Assembly (NCBI RefSeq): GCF_000211855.2
Contig: NC_015638.1
Location: 186,001-250,000 of the forward strand
DNA from: Lacinutrix sp. 5H-3-7-4
GTDB lineage: Bacteria > Bacteroidota > Bacteroidia > Flavobacteriales > Flavobacteriaceae
Reading direction: 5' to 3'
DNA: 64,000 nucleotides
Part shown: positions 15,941 through 25,311 of the stretch, one piece after another
Position numbering within the stretch: the stretch's first letter is position 1
Layout of the letters: the number at the start of each line of letters is the position of its first letter
Notes under the pieces: generated by a model
The model's input: only the letters and a program-made list of their open reading frames with translations
The model's database searches: none
Told to the model about the DNA's origin: nothing
Translations under genes and position numbers: made by a program

Positions 15941-17002
15941 ATGAATGAAAAACTTATTTCTAAAAAAAAACCAGCATATCCTATAACAGATAAGTTGTCA
16001 AAATACCTTAGTGAGCAAGGCCGAAACATAAAAATTCCAATTTTTTATGATGACCTTTTGCGCTTTCAAGGTGCAGTAGAAATTTTTGATGATAATGATA
16101 ATGATACACTTTGGGTAAGCTGTTATTATGCCGAGCATGAAAGAGATGAAATAGAGTTAAGTTTAAAACAAATGTATTCTATATTACATTCAGACGGTAG
16201 TGACTCTATTCTACCCTATTTAAATATTGATAGTATTGATTTTTGCACATTTGGTAATACTAAACCTTTTCGTATAAAAGTTAGAAACGTATTAAATGAT
16301 AACTATATATTTTTATATATAAAAAAAGCAGATGCTTCTAGAATTTACGGTTTAGAACTTGAACATATTCTATCGCCCAACCACATAAACTTTTTAGTTC
16401 ATAAAGACACTTTAATAGAAGAACATATTTCTGGAATTCCTGGTGACACTTACATAAGCGAATACCTAAATAAAATTACAGAACAAGATAAACGTGCATT
16501 AGCCAAAGAGTTTGTTAAATTTAATGAGCGCTGCTTTGTAAGACTTTTGGCAGATATGCGCTCGTATAATTATGTAATAGTAATTACTCATGATTTCGAC
16601 CGTATTCAATATAGAATTCGCGCAGTAGATTTCGACCAGCAAAGTTATGAAGGTAACCCAAAAGTATATAAACCACAGTTTTTAAAAGAAAACAATGCTT
16701 TAGTAAAAATGAGTATAGAGGTTTTAGCTAAAGAGTCGATAGAACAATATAAAAAAGAAGAACGTTCTCTTCTAGCAAAGCGAGCAACAAGCGAACAGGA
16801 ACGCTTACAGGATTTAATTAATTGCATGAAAGAAGATACAATTTCTACAAATGCTAAAATTAAAGAATTAAGGTCTGGCTTATTTAAACTTACTAACGAT
16901 GTAAGATTTAAACGCTCTAAAAACATGGGAGAATTACTAAAGTCCGCATTAGATTTTATTATAAGAAATTACCAAAACGAAAATCCATATATTATAAAAT
17001 AA
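15941..17002 (+). CDS. Unrecognised protein with degenerate kinase-like motifs
   Basis: I do not recognise this 353-residue cytoplasmic protein as a named family. Residues 205-210 (DMRSYN) fit the D-x4-N of a kinase catalytic loop and 230-232 (DFD) fit a DFG-like metal site about 20 residues on. EEHISGIPGD at 160-169 could be a hinge. The canonical His of HxD is absent, and no Gly-rich loop is evident in the N-terminal half, so activity is uncertain. The C-terminal third (about 255-345) is charged and helical, probably coiled coil. It sits 27 bases upstream of pyc on the same strand, suggesting a shared transcript and possibly a role in controlling pyruvate carboxylase (inference). Confidence 0.6.
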   Translation: MNEKLISKKKPAYPITDKLSKYLSEQGRNIKIPIFYDDLLRFQGAVEIFDDNDNDTLWVSCYYAEHERDEIELSLKQMYSILHSDGSDSILPYLNIDSIDFCTFGNTKPFRIKVRNVLNDNYIFLYIKKADASRIYGLELEHILSPNHINFLVHKDTLIEEHISGIPGDTYISEYLNKITEQDKRALAKEFVKFNERCFVRLLADMRSYNYVIVITHDFDRIQYRIRAVDFDQQSYEGNPKVYKPQFLKENNALVKMSIEVLAKESIEQYKKEERSLLAKRATSEQERLQDLINCMKEDTISTNAKIKELRSGLFKLTNDVRFKRSKNMGELLKSALDFIIRNYQNENPYIIK

Positions 17003-17029
17003 CACACAACTAAAACACACTACTACAAA

Positions 17030-20000
17030 ATGAAAATTAAAAAAGTTCTTGTTGCTAACAGAAGTGAAATTGCTATTCGCGTTTTACGAGCTTGTACAGA
17101 GTTAAACATAACAACTGTAGCCATTTATACGTACGAAGATCGCTACTCGCAACATAGAAATAAAGCTGATGAATCTTACCAAATTGGAGAAGACAACCAA
17201 CCATTAAAACCCTATTTAGATATTGAAGCCATAATAGATTTGGCAAAATCTAAAAATGTAGACGCCATACATCCAGGTTATGGTTTTTTATCAGAAAACT
17301 CAGAATTTGCAAGACAATGTGCCGCTAATGGGATTATTTTTATTGGTCCAGACCCAAAGGTTATGGACGCTTTAGGTGATAAAATTACTGCAAAAAAAGT
17401 AGCAGTAAAATGTAATGTACCAATTATAGAAAGTAATAAAAAGAAACTAACCTCTTTAAAAGTAGCGCTTTCTCAAGCCGAAACTATAGGTTATCCTATT
17501 ATGCTTAAAGCTGCTTCTGGTGGCGGCGGTCGTGGTATGCGAATTATTAGAAAAGCTGAAGATTTAGAACTAAATTTTGACTCAGCAAGAAATGAAGCAT
17601 TAAATGCTTTTGGAGATGACACCATGTTTTTAGAAAAATATGTTGAAGACCCAAAACATATTGAAGTGCAAATTGTTGCAGATAATCATGGTAATATTCG
17701 CCACTTACATGAACGCGACTGCTCTGTACAACGTCGACATCAAAAAGTAGTTGAAATTGCACCATCACATAATGTAAGTGAAAATGTTAAACAACAATTA
17801 TATAAATATGCTGTTTCTATTGCCAAGGAAGTAAATTATAATAACATTGGTACAGTAGAGTTTTTAGTAGATAGAGAAGATAATATTTACTTTATAGAAG
17901 TTAATCCAAGAATACAGGTAGAACATACCGTTACCGAAATGGTTACAGGTATAGATTTGGTAAAAACACAAATTTTTGTTGCTGGTGGTTACAAATTAAG
18001 CAGCCAACAAATAAAAATATACGATCAAGATTCTATTGCAACCTATGGTTTTGCATTACAATGTAGACTTACAACCGAAGATCCTGCCAATAACTTTACA
18101 CCAGATTATGGTAATGTAACAACATATCGTAGTGCATCTGGTATGGGTATTCGTTTAGACGCTGGTAGTATATACCAAGGCTATCAGGTAAGTCCGTTTT
18201 TCGATTCTATGTTAGTAAAAGTTTCATCACATGGTAGAACCTTAGATGGTGCTACGCGTAAAATGATTCGAGCTTTAAAAGAATTTAGAATTCGTGGTGT
18301 AAAAACTAACATTCACTTTTTACAAAATGTAATTCAGCATCCAACGTTTAAAGATGGAAAAGTAACCGTTAATTTTATTCAAAATACGCCTGCACTTTTC
18401 AAAATAAAATTACCACAAGATAGAACTTCAAAAGTAGTTAAGTATTTAGCTGAAACTATAGTAAATGGCAATCCAGATGTAAAGTTTATTGAAGAAAACA
18501 AGGTGTTTAGAAACCCTAAAATTCCAAAGTTTAGTTTATCTGAAGCTTATCCAAAAGGCACAAAAGATTTACTTACAGAGTTAGGACCAGAAAAATTTTG
18601 TGCTTGGTTAAAAGATGAAAAGAAAATTCATTTTACAGATACCACAATGCGAGATGCACACCAGTCACTATTAGCAACACGTATGCGAACGTTCGATATG
18701 CTTAAAGTAGCCGAAAGTTATGCAAAAAACCATCCTAATACATTTAGTATGGAAGTTTGGGGTGGCGCAACTTTTGATGTTTGCTTACGTTTCCTGCACG
18801 AAAGTCCATGGACACGCTTAAGAGAATTGCGTAAAGCAGTACCCAACATATTATTTCAAATGCTATTACGAGGTTCTAATGGTGTTGGTTATAAAGCTTA
18901 TCCAGATAATTTAATAGAGAAGTTTGTAGAAAAATCTTGGGAAAATGGTGTTGATATTTTTAGAATTTTCGACTCCTTAAACTGGGTAAAAGCTATGGAA
19001 CCAAGTATAAATTATGTTCGTAATAAAACTGGCGGAATTGCAGAGGCAGCATTAAGTTATACTGGCGATATTTTAGATGTTAATGAAACAAAATACAACC
19101 TAAAATACTATACACAACTTGCTAAAGATTTAGAAAATGCTGGTGCGCACATGATTGCCATAAAAGATATGGCAGGTTTATTAAAACCTTATGCAGCAAC
19201 CGAATTGGTTTCGGCGTTAAAAGACACAGTAAATGTACCAATTCATTTGCATACTCACGATACCTCATCACTACAAACAGCAACCTATTTAAAAGCTATT
19301 GAAGCTGGTGTAGATGTTGTAGATGTAGCATTAAGTGGCTTATCTGGTTTAACCTCACAACCCAACTTTAATGCGGTTGTAGAAATGATGAAAAACCAAC
19401 CAAGAGCTCACGACTTTAATATGCCAAAACTTAATGAGTTTAGTAACTTTTGGGAAGACACTCGTGAGTTGTATTATCCTTTCGAGTCTGGTTTAAAAGC
19501 TGGTACCGCAGAGGTTTTTGAACATGAAATTCCTGGCGGACAATATTCAAATTTAAGACCGCAAGCTACAGCTTTAGGTTTAGGAGATAGATTTGATGAG
19601 GTTAAAAAAATGTATGCTGCCGTAAATAAACTCTTTGGTAATTTGGTTAAAGTAACACCTAGCTCTAAAGTGGTTGGTGATATGGCTATTTTTATGGTAA
19701 CTAATAATCTTACTACAGAAGATGTTATGGAGCGTGGTGAAGAAATTTCGTTTCCAGAATCGGTAATTAGTTTCTTTAAAGGAGATTTAGGTCAGCCAGC
19801 TGGAGGATTTCCTAAAAAGCTTCAAAAAATAATTCTAAAAAACAGAAAGCCATATACTAATAGACCAAATGCTCATTTAGAACCTATAGATTTTGATACT
19901 GAGTATAAAGCCTTTAAAAAGAAATTTCAAAAAGGATTTACAAGAGCTATAGAAATGGAAGATTTCTTATCGTACACTCTATATCCAAAAGTTTTTGAAA

Positions 20001-20482
20001 AAGCTCATGAGAATTATAAAAACTATGGCAACTTAGCATTAGTACCAACAAAAAACTTTTTTTATGGTATGAAATTGCGAGAAGAAACTTTAATAGAATT
20101 AGAACCTGGTAAAACAGTAATTATAAAATTACTATCTGTGGGCATACCTAATGAGCAAGGTATGAGAACTGTATTTTTTAAAGTAAATGGAGAAAATAGA
20201 TTTGTTGAAGTATTAGACAAATCTTTAAATATTACTGTAGAAGAAAATGAGAAAATAGATCCTGCTAATACCAACCATATTGGTGCACCATTACAAGGTT
20301 CATTATACAAAGTATTAGTAAAAAAGGGACAGGAAGTAAAAGAAAACGATCCTTTATTTATAATTGAAGCCATGAAAATGGAAACAACTGTTACGGCCTT
20401 TAAATCTGGAATTGTTAAAAAAATTAGTTTAAAAGAAGGTAATATGGTTAAACAAGACGATTTAATTGTAACTATAGAATAA
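17030..20482 (+). CDS. pyc: Pyruvate carboxylase
   Basis: This single-chain 1150-residue enzyme converts pyruvate, bicarbonate and ATP to oxaloacetate. The biotin carboxylase part (1-450) has the ATP-grasp glycine loop SGGGGRGMRI and FIEVNPRIQVEHTVTE. The carboxyltransferase domain (about 532-810) begins HFTDTTMRDAHQSLLATR, with metal-binding LHTHDT. A PYC-OADA type region follows, and a C-terminal biotinyl domain has Lys1116 in EAMKMET. The length matches tetrameric alpha4-type enzymes. It supplies oxaloacetate to the TCA cycle and gluconeogenesis, complementing the glyoxylate-shunt genes 3 kb downstream. A terminator follows. Confidence 0.97.
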   Translation: MKIKKVLVANRSEIAIRVLRACTELNITTVAIYTYEDRYSQHRNKADESYQIGEDNQPLKPYLDIEAIIDLAKSKNVDAIHPGYGFLSENSEFARQCAANGIIFIGPDPKVMDALGDKITAKKVAVKCNVPIIESNKKKLTSLKVALSQAETIGYPIMLKAASGGGGRGMRIIRKAEDLELNFDSARNEALNAFGDDTMFLEKYVEDPKHIEVQIVADNHGNIRHLHERDCSVQRRHQKVVEIAPSHNVSENVKQQLYKYAVSIAKEVNYNNIGTVEFLVDREDNIYFIEVNPRIQVEHTVTEMVTGIDLVKTQIFVAGGYKLSSQQIKIYDQDSIATYGFALQCRLTTEDPANNFTPDYGNVTTYRSASGMGIRLDAGSIYQGYQVSPFFDSMLVKVSSHGRTLDGATRKMIRALKEFRIRGVKTNIHFLQNVIQHPTFKDGKVTVNFIQNTPALFKIKLPQDRTSKVVKYLAETIVNGNPDVKFIEENKVFRNPKIPKFSLSEAYPKGTKDLLTELGPEKFCAWLKDEKKIHFTDTTMRDAHQSLLATRMRTFDMLKVAESYAKNHPNTFSMEVWGGATFDVCLRFLHESPWTRLRELRKAVPNILFQMLLRGSNGVGYKAYPDNLIEKFVEKSWENGVDIFRIFDSLNWVKAMEPSINYVRNKTGGIAEAALSYTGDILDVNETKYNLKYYTQLAKDLENAGAHMIAIKDMAGLLKPYAATELVSALKDTVNVPIHLHTHDTSSLQTATYLKAIEAGVDVVDVALSGLSGLTSQPNFNAVVEMMKNQPRAHDFNMPKLNEFSNFWEDTRELYYPFESGLKAGTAEVFEHEIPGGQYSNLRPQATALGLGDRFDEVKKMYAAVNKLFGNLVKVTPSSKVVGDMAIFMVTNNLTTEDVMERGEEISFPESVISFFKGDLGQPAGGFPKKLQKIILKNRKPYTNRPNAHLEPIDFDTEYKAFKKKFQKGFTRAIEMEDFLSYTLYPKVFEKAHENYKNYGNLALVPTKNFFYGMKLREETLIELEPGKTVIIKLLSVGIPNEQGMRTVFFKVNGENRFVEVLDKSLNITVEENEKIDPANTNHIGAPLQGSLYKVLVKKGQEVKENDPLFIIEAMKMETTVTAFKSGIVKKISLKEGNMVKQDDLIVTIE

Positions 20483-20508
20483 TAGAAGAAAAACTATTTA
20501 CAAGTTTA

Positions 20509-20536
20509 AAAACCACCTTTTTAGGTGGTTTTTTGT
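20509..20536 (+). terminator. Terminator after pyc
   Basis: The stem AAAACCACCT / AGGTGGTTTT has a TTTT loop and continues into a T run. Confidence 0.9.
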
Positions 20537-20615
20537 TTTTGGCTTTGTAAATTATTTGTAGTAGCTTCGTTTTAAGTATTTAAAAGTCCCAAATTCTTCA
20601 AAAAAACTTAAAAAA

Positions 20616-21125
20616 ATGAAAAAACTTATTCTATTAATACTAATACTAAATGTTGGTACTTTATTCTCTCAGTCTAAAGAATCTAAACTAAAATTAAACG
20701 ACTCTTGGTTTGCTACAACCGTAGAAAGCGAAGGAAAACCTGTTATTGTAAGAGGTAGAAAACATTTAAAAAACTTTACAGACTCTAAGCAATATAATGA
20801 TCACGTAGAGTTTGTTTGGACATTTAATTCACAAACAAACAATGGTATTCCTACTGCTGAAGAAAATAAATTAATGACAGAAATTGAAGACGCATTAATT
20901 AAAAGTTTAGAGCATGATTTACAATCTATACTTACAATAGTGTACAGCCACAAAAACCGTAAAACATGGTTATTTTACACAACTTCGGTTGCAGAATTAA
21001 AAAAACGTGTTAGTGCCACATTATTAGAATTTGAAAAAATTCCTATTCAAGTGTCTTTTAATAAAGACAGAACTTGGAATTTATATACCAATACTTTAAA
21101 AAAATATGGCTTAGAACCTAGGTAG
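20616..21125 (+). CDS. Exported DUF695-like protein
   Basis: This 169-residue protein has a clear signal peptide (residues 1-19, ending LFSQ). The mature part resembles the DUF695 family: W-x-x-x-x-x-x-x-EGKPVIVRGRK near the start, a central VEFVWTF, NGIPTAEENKLMTEIEDALI, then SHKNRKTWLFYT. The family function is unknown; no catalytic residues are evident. It is probably periplasmic or surface-exposed. Two small enzyme-like genes (VOC and DinB) follow on the same strand with short gaps, so a three-gene unit is possible. Confidence 0.65.
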   Translation: MKKLILLILILNVGTLFSQSKESKLKLNDSWFATTVESEGKPVIVRGRKHLKNFTDSKQYNDHVEFVWTFNSQTNNGIPTAEENKLMTEIEDALIKSLEHDLQSILTIVYSHKNRKTWLFYTTSVAELKKRVSATLLEFEKIPIQVSFNKDRTWNLYTNTLKKYGLEPR

Positions 21126-21178
21126 TATAAACTTTGTTTAAATAAAGAACAAATATTAAGCCTTAATTTAAATAAATA

Positions 21179-21562
21179 ATGAATTGTTTCACCTTTAACC
21201 ATATTGCACTTTCTGTTAAAGATGTAGATGTATCTGTTTTATTTTATAAAAACGTTTTTAATCTTGAAGAAATTAAAAATACAGCTTCTACATCAAAAAC
21301 AAGATGGCTTAAATTTAATGACGACAGACAATTACATTTAATACCAAGACCAGATAGTGAAATAAAAACTAACAAAGCTGTACATTTTGCCTTAGCTACA
21401 TTAAATTTTAATGCATTTGTAGAGCACTTAGAGTCTTTAGGTATAGACTATTCAGACTGGCGTAACACACCAAAAAAAGATTATATTAGAAACGATGGTA
21501 TTAAGCAAATTTACTTTCAAGATCCAGATGATTATTGGATTGAAGTAAATAATGATTACTAA
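21179..21562 (+). CDS. VOC (glyoxalase/dioxygenase superfamily) protein
   Basis: This 127-residue protein has two beta-alpha-beta-beta-beta halves typical of the vicinal oxygen chelate fold. Likely metal ligands are His8 (FNHIALSV), His69 (AVHFAL) and Glu122 (YWIEVNND). The YFQDPDDYWIEV ending is the usual VOC C-terminal motif. The reaction is not predictable; glyoxalase, fosfomycin-resistance-like and isomerase members share this pattern. Confidence 0.85.
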   Translation: MNCFTFNHIALSVKDVDVSVLFYKNVFNLEEIKNTASTSKTRWLKFNDDRQLHLIPRPDSEIKTNKAVHFALATLNFNAFVEHLESLGIDYSDWRNTPKKDYIRNDGIKQIYFQDPDDYWIEVNNDY

Positions 21563-21577
21563 TTTTTATTTTTTTAA

Positions 21578-22042
21578 ATGAAAACGACTTCGCAAATAGC
21601 AAAACATATATTAGAATTTCATTTTGGAGGAAATTGGACTGCTTCAAATTTAAAAACAGTTTTAGATTCTGTAACCTGGCAACAAGCAACAACTAAAATA
21701 CAGGATTTTAATACTATAGCTACATTAGTATTTCATATAAATTATTATATAGACGCTAATTTAAAAGTACTTGAAGGCGAAAAACTAAATGCTAAAGATG
21801 CCTTAAGTTTTAATCATCCACCAATTACAAACCAAAAAGACTGGGAGCAATTTTTAGATAAAATTTTTACTCAAGCTAAACAATTTGCAGAATTAATTGA
21901 ACAATTACCAGACACTAAACTTCAAGCCTTTTTTGTAGACCAAAAATATGGTACTTACTTTAGAAATTTACTTGGTATTATAGAGCACTCACATTACCAT
22001 TTAGGACAAATTGTTATGTTAAAAAAACTAGTAGTTGTTTAA
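21578..22042 (+). CDS. DinB-like four-helix-bundle protein
   Basis: This 154-residue, largely helical protein has a DinB-type metal triad: His53 (TLVFHINYY), His137 and His141 (IEHSHYHLGQIV). The family includes thiol-dependent S-transferases and stress-induced proteins of unknown activity. It starts 15 bases after the VOC gene and ends one base from the convergent regulator gene. Confidence 0.8.
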   Translation: MKTTSQIAKHILEFHFGGNWTASNLKTVLDSVTWQQATTKIQDFNTIATLVFHINYYIDANLKVLEGEKLNAKDALSFNHPPITNQKDWEQFLDKIFTQAKQFAELIEQLPDTKLQAFFVDQKYGTYFRNLLGIIEHSHYHLGQIVMLKKLVVV

Positions 22043-22043
22043 A

Positions 22044-23519
22044 TTAATTAAACTTAGCAGTAAGTGTTTCTACTATAGTCTCTATTTTTTTGTTTTTAGC
22101 CTTTTTTTCTAAAACCACTGGTGGCGATTGCCTTACCTCACAATTTTCTACTGTACAACGTTGGCAAGTTACACCAACATTTTGCATTTTAATATTTGCA
22201 TCGCTTAAAAAATTAAGTTTACGTTGTAGTTGTTTATTAATTAATAAACCTATACTTATACTTCGATATTGCCTATCTTTAAAAGGATCTCTTGTTGCTG
22301 ATGATAGTACCAAATATTTTTCACCATCATCTTTATAATTAGAAATCTGTATATCAAATTCATGACTATTTTTATTTTCACTTATATCTTTTAAAACTTT
22401 TAAAGACACCCAACGTCTACAGTAATGCTCGTTTGTTTCGTTTGCATGTGGCGAGTGTTGATGTGATAAATGCAACTCTTTATTTAAATAAAAAGCATTA
22501 CTACCTGCCGTGTGAGAAAAACGTAAGAAAAACAGATTTTGAATATTAAATGCTTTTGGTAAAATATTGGTTAACCTTTGGTAAAAAGATTCTGGAGAAG
22601 CATTAAAACTCTCTATAGATTCTATAAATAAGTTAGACTGAAATGTTTCTTTTTCAAAAATATTAGCTAATTGTTTCTTTAGTTTTTCACGAGAAATAAT
22701 TAATGCACCTGCAAAATATGAAGCATAAAAATTATTTAAAACTTGATCAAAAGTATCAAACTTAATCCATGGAAAAGTAAACAAGCGCTCCTTAATTTCA
22801 AGAAAATTATAAGCCAATTCCTTCGCATAAATAAATGTACGTTGAGATTCGTCTATTTCATTGTTTAGCAGTAAGGTTTTAGTTTTTGGTACATAAACCG
22901 AACGTAAATTTCCTAAAGCCTCATGTTTATTTAATTCATTTTTTTCAATAGTATAACCATACTCTTCAATTAATATTTCTTCTAAATCTTTAGAGTTAAT
23001 AAAACTATCTAAATTTAAATGGTAAGCTTTTGCAAAAGCTAAAACATTTTGCTCTAAGTCATGAAAATAATTATTATTAGCTTCTTGAAACGAGCGTACA
23101 GAGGCTAAATAAAAACTTTCTCGACTAAAATTATAATGTTGTGCTATTTCAATAATAGTACTAATAAATGCATTTACTTTTGCTGGTGCATTAGCAACTA
23201 TATCTATTAAATTACTTTCTTTAATACCAAAGAGTTCTAGCGGTATTTCTTTTAAAATTTTAGACTGAAGCAAATCACCTATTGGTGCTAAATTTTTATC
23301 TAACTTTAAAGATACCATTTGGTCATAAGGCACATCTAATCGTTCTGAAAGAATCGCTATTTTGTCTGGCTTTGGGTATTTTTTTCCGTTTTCAATTTCA
23401 TTTAAATAAGACTTTGATAAGCCAGATAATTTAGACAAACCAAATAGAGATAAATCTTTATCTGTACGTATCTGCTTTAGCTTTAAACCAAATATAAGTT
23501 TAATATAATCTTCTTCCAT
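22044..23519 (-). CDS. RamB-like XRE-family regulator with short-chain-fatty-acid domain
   Basis: This 491-residue protein has three parts. The N-terminal HTH_XRE domain spans residues 8-65 (LSGLSKSYLNEIENGKKYP). A middle part is related to the M78/ImmA peptidase fold, in which the HExxH motif has become KELAY (residues 233-237). The C-terminal domain has the cysteine motif CQRCTVENC (452-460), typical of the ScfRs/DUF2083 domain. Proteins of this architecture (RamB in Actinobacteria) control isocitrate lyase and acetate genes. The divergent position next to aceB-aceA supports the same role. The -7 element lies 5 bases before the ATG, so the mRNA is predicted to be nearly leaderless. Confidence 0.88.
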   Translation of the reverse strand: MEEDYIKLIFGLKLKQIRTDKDLSLFGLSKLSGLSKSYLNEIENGKKYPKPDKIAILSERLDVPYDQMVSLKLDKNLAPIGDLLQSKILKEIPLELFGIKESNLIDIVANAPAKVNAFISTIIEIAQHYNFSRESFYLASVRSFQEANNNYFHDLEQNVLAFAKAYHLNLDSFINSKDLEEILIEEYGYTIEKNELNKHEALGNLRSVYVPKTKTLLLNNEIDESQRTFIYAKELAYNFLEIKERLFTFPWIKFDTFDQVLNNFYASYFAGALIISREKLKKQLANIFEKETFQSNLFIESIESFNASPESFYQRLTNILPKAFNIQNLFFLRFSHTAGSNAFYLNKELHLSHQHSPHANETNEHYCRRWVSLKVLKDISENKNSHEFDIQISNYKDDGEKYLVLSSATRDPFKDRQYRSISIGLLINKQLQRKLNFLSDANIKMQNVGVTCQRCTVENCEVRQSPPVVLEKKAKNKKIETIVETLTAKFN

Positions 23520-23524
23520 AAAAA

Positions 23525-23532
23525 CAAATATA
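23525..23532 (-). promoter_or_regulatory. -7 element of the RamB-like regulator
   Basis: The minus strand reads TATATTTG, an exact match, with only 5 bases before the ATG. The start codon must be at or near the transcript 5' end. Confidence 0.6.
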
Positions 23533-23537
23533 CACTT

Positions 23538-23589
23538 TTTTGCGAATATTATTTTTTTTGCGAAAATAAATATTTAGCGAACGTTCGCT
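23538..23589. promoter_or_regulatory. Three TTTTGCGAA-like boxes, candidate operator for aceB and the regulator
   Basis: Box 1 TTTTGCGAA is at 23538-23546, box 2 is identical at 23556-23564, and box 3 TTTAGCGAA at 23573-23581 begins the perfect palindrome AGCGAACGTTCGCT (23576-23589). Spacing between boxes is 18 and 17 bases. They resemble the TTTGCAAA core known for RamB sites and lie over the regulator promoter and just upstream of the aceB promoter. Confidence 0.5.
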
Positions 23590-23600
23590 TGTTTTTTAAA

Positions 23601-23608
23601 AATCTTTG
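23601..23608 (+). promoter_or_regulatory. Near-consensus -7 element of aceB
   Basis: AATCTTTG matches TAnnTTTG at all but the first base, 32 bases before the aceB start and 11 bases after the palindrome. Confidence 0.35.
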
Positions 23609-23639
23609 TTCTAATATTGTACTATAAAATTATAACAGT

Positions 23640-25238
23640 ATGGAAAACACGCTTTTAAAATCGCACAAAATTACTTTCTCTAAAGAAGTAAAAAATTACT
23701 ATCCAGAAATTTTAACCGATGATGCTTTTAACTTTTTAACTGCGCTTCACGAAAAATTTAATTCTAAACGTTTAGAACTTTTAAAAAGAAGAGAACAACA
23801 GCAGTTAGTTTTTGATACAGGTAAATTTCCAAACTTTCCAATAGAAACCAAAACTATAAGAGAAAGCGACTGGACAGCAGGAAACATACCACACGATTTA
23901 CAAGATAGACGTGTAGAAATTACAGGACCTGTTAATAGAAAAATGATAATTAATGCTCTAAACTCTGGCGCCAAAACCTTTATGGCAGATTTAGAAGACA
24001 GCAATGCGCCTACCTGGAAAAATACTATTGACGGACAACAAAACTTAATGGATGCCAACAACAAAACCATTGCTTTAGTAGATACAAAAAGAAATAAATC
24101 TTACAAGCTAAATAACAAAACCGCTGTATTATTAGTAAGACCTAGAGGTTTGCATTTAAATGAAAGGCATATTTTAATTAACAACCAAGAAACCTCAGGA
24201 AGTTTGGTAGATTTTGGTTTATATGTTTTTCATAACGCAGCAACACTATTAAAAAACAATACAGCACCTTACTTCTATTTACCAAAATTAGAACATTATT
24301 TAGAAGCGCGCTGGTGGAATGAGGTTTTTGCTTTTGCTCAAGACTATTTAAAAATACCTTTAGGTACATTTAAAGCAACAGTTTTAGTAGAAACAATAAC
24401 TGCAAGCTTTCAATTAGACGAGATTATTTACGAATTAAAAGATCACATTGTAGGCTTAAACTGTGGACGTTGGGATTATATTTTTTCATATATCAAAAAG
24501 TTTAGAAACCACTCTAACTTTGTTGTTCCTAATCGCGATCAAGTAACAATGGAAACACCGTTTATGGACGCTTACTCTAAGTTAGTAATACAACGTTGCC
24601 ATAAAAGAGGCATACTAGCAATTGGCGGTATGGCTGCTCAAATTCCTATTAAAAATAACGAACAAGCCAATGCTAATGCATTAGAAAAAGTAAGAAAAGA
24701 TAAAGAACGTGAAGTAAAAAACGGCCACGATGGTACTTGGGTTGCGCATCCTGCTTTAGTTAATGTTGCGTTAAATGAGTTTAATAAACACATGCCAAAT
24801 GCAAACCAATTACACATAACAAGAGATGATATTAATATTACAGAACATGATTTAGTGCAATTACCAAAAGGTACAATAACTGAAGCTGGTATTAGAAAAA
24901 ACATTAATGTAGGCATTTTATATACCGAAGCTTGGCTACGCGGTCATGGAGCTGTTGCACTGTATAACTTAATGGAAGATGCTGCTACAGCAGAAATTTC
25001 ACGAACACAAATTTGGCAGTGGTTAAAAAATAAAGTTATTATTGAAGATGGTCGCGAATTTAACCAAGCGTTTTACAATGAGTTATTTAATGATGAAGTT
25101 GAAAAAATAATTACCGAAATTGGAGAAGAAAACATAAAAAACACAAAGTTTAAACTTGCTATAGACCTTTTTAACTCTTTAGTTCTCGCGGAAACATTTG
25201 AAGAATTTTTAACACTTCCAGCTTACCAATACATTTAA
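23640..25238 (+). CDS. aceB: Malate synthase A
   Basis: This 532-residue glyoxylate-shunt enzyme condenses glyoxylate with acetyl-CoA to malate. Family motifs are DLEDSNAPTWKN, VRPRGLHLNE (with the catalytic Arg in RPRG), ETITASFQLDEI, and GLNCGRWDYIFS. The NGHDGTWVAHPALV segment contributes to the acetyl-CoA site. The length fits the A isoform, without the insert domain of the G isoform. It is the first gene of the aceB-aceA unit, divergent from a RamB-like regulator. A compact hairpin separates it from aceA. Confidence 0.96.
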   Translation: MENTLLKSHKITFSKEVKNYYPEILTDDAFNFLTALHEKFNSKRLELLKRREQQQLVFDTGKFPNFPIETKTIRESDWTAGNIPHDLQDRRVEITGPVNRKMIINALNSGAKTFMADLEDSNAPTWKNTIDGQQNLMDANNKTIALVDTKRNKSYKLNNKTAVLLVRPRGLHLNERHILINNQETSGSLVDFGLYVFHNAATLLKNNTAPYFYLPKLEHYLEARWWNEVFAFAQDYLKIPLGTFKATVLVETITASFQLDEIIYELKDHIVGLNCGRWDYIFSYIKKFRNHSNFVVPNRDQVTMETPFMDAYSKLVIQRCHKRGILAIGGMAAQIPIKNNEQANANALEKVRKDKEREVKNGHDGTWVAHPALVNVALNEFNKHMPNANQLHITRDDINITEHDLVQLPKGTITEAGIRKNINVGILYTEAWLRGHGAVALYNLMEDAATAEISRTQIWQWLKNKVIIEDGREFNQAFYNELFNDEVEKIITEIGEENIKNTKFKLAIDLFNSLVLAETFEEFLTLPAYQYI

Positions 25239-25245
25239 AAAAACA

Positions 25246-25276
25246 ATCCTGCGATTGCGGCAACAATCTACAGGAT
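25246..25276 (+). other. Intercistronic hairpin between aceB and aceA
   Basis: ATCCTG-c-GATTG-cggcaa-CAATC-ta-CAGGAT: two stacked perfect stems (6 and 5 pairs) with a small internal loop. There is no T tract, so it is unlikely to be a terminator. It may protect or define mRNA ends within the operon. Confidence 0.6.
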
Positions 25277-25311
25277 CTAATTATTAATAATAAATAACGT
25301 AACACAAAATT

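Noticed and set aside
17030-20482. Possible split of pyruvate carboxylase into separate subunits
   Set aside because: The frame is continuous with all three domains in normal order and length.
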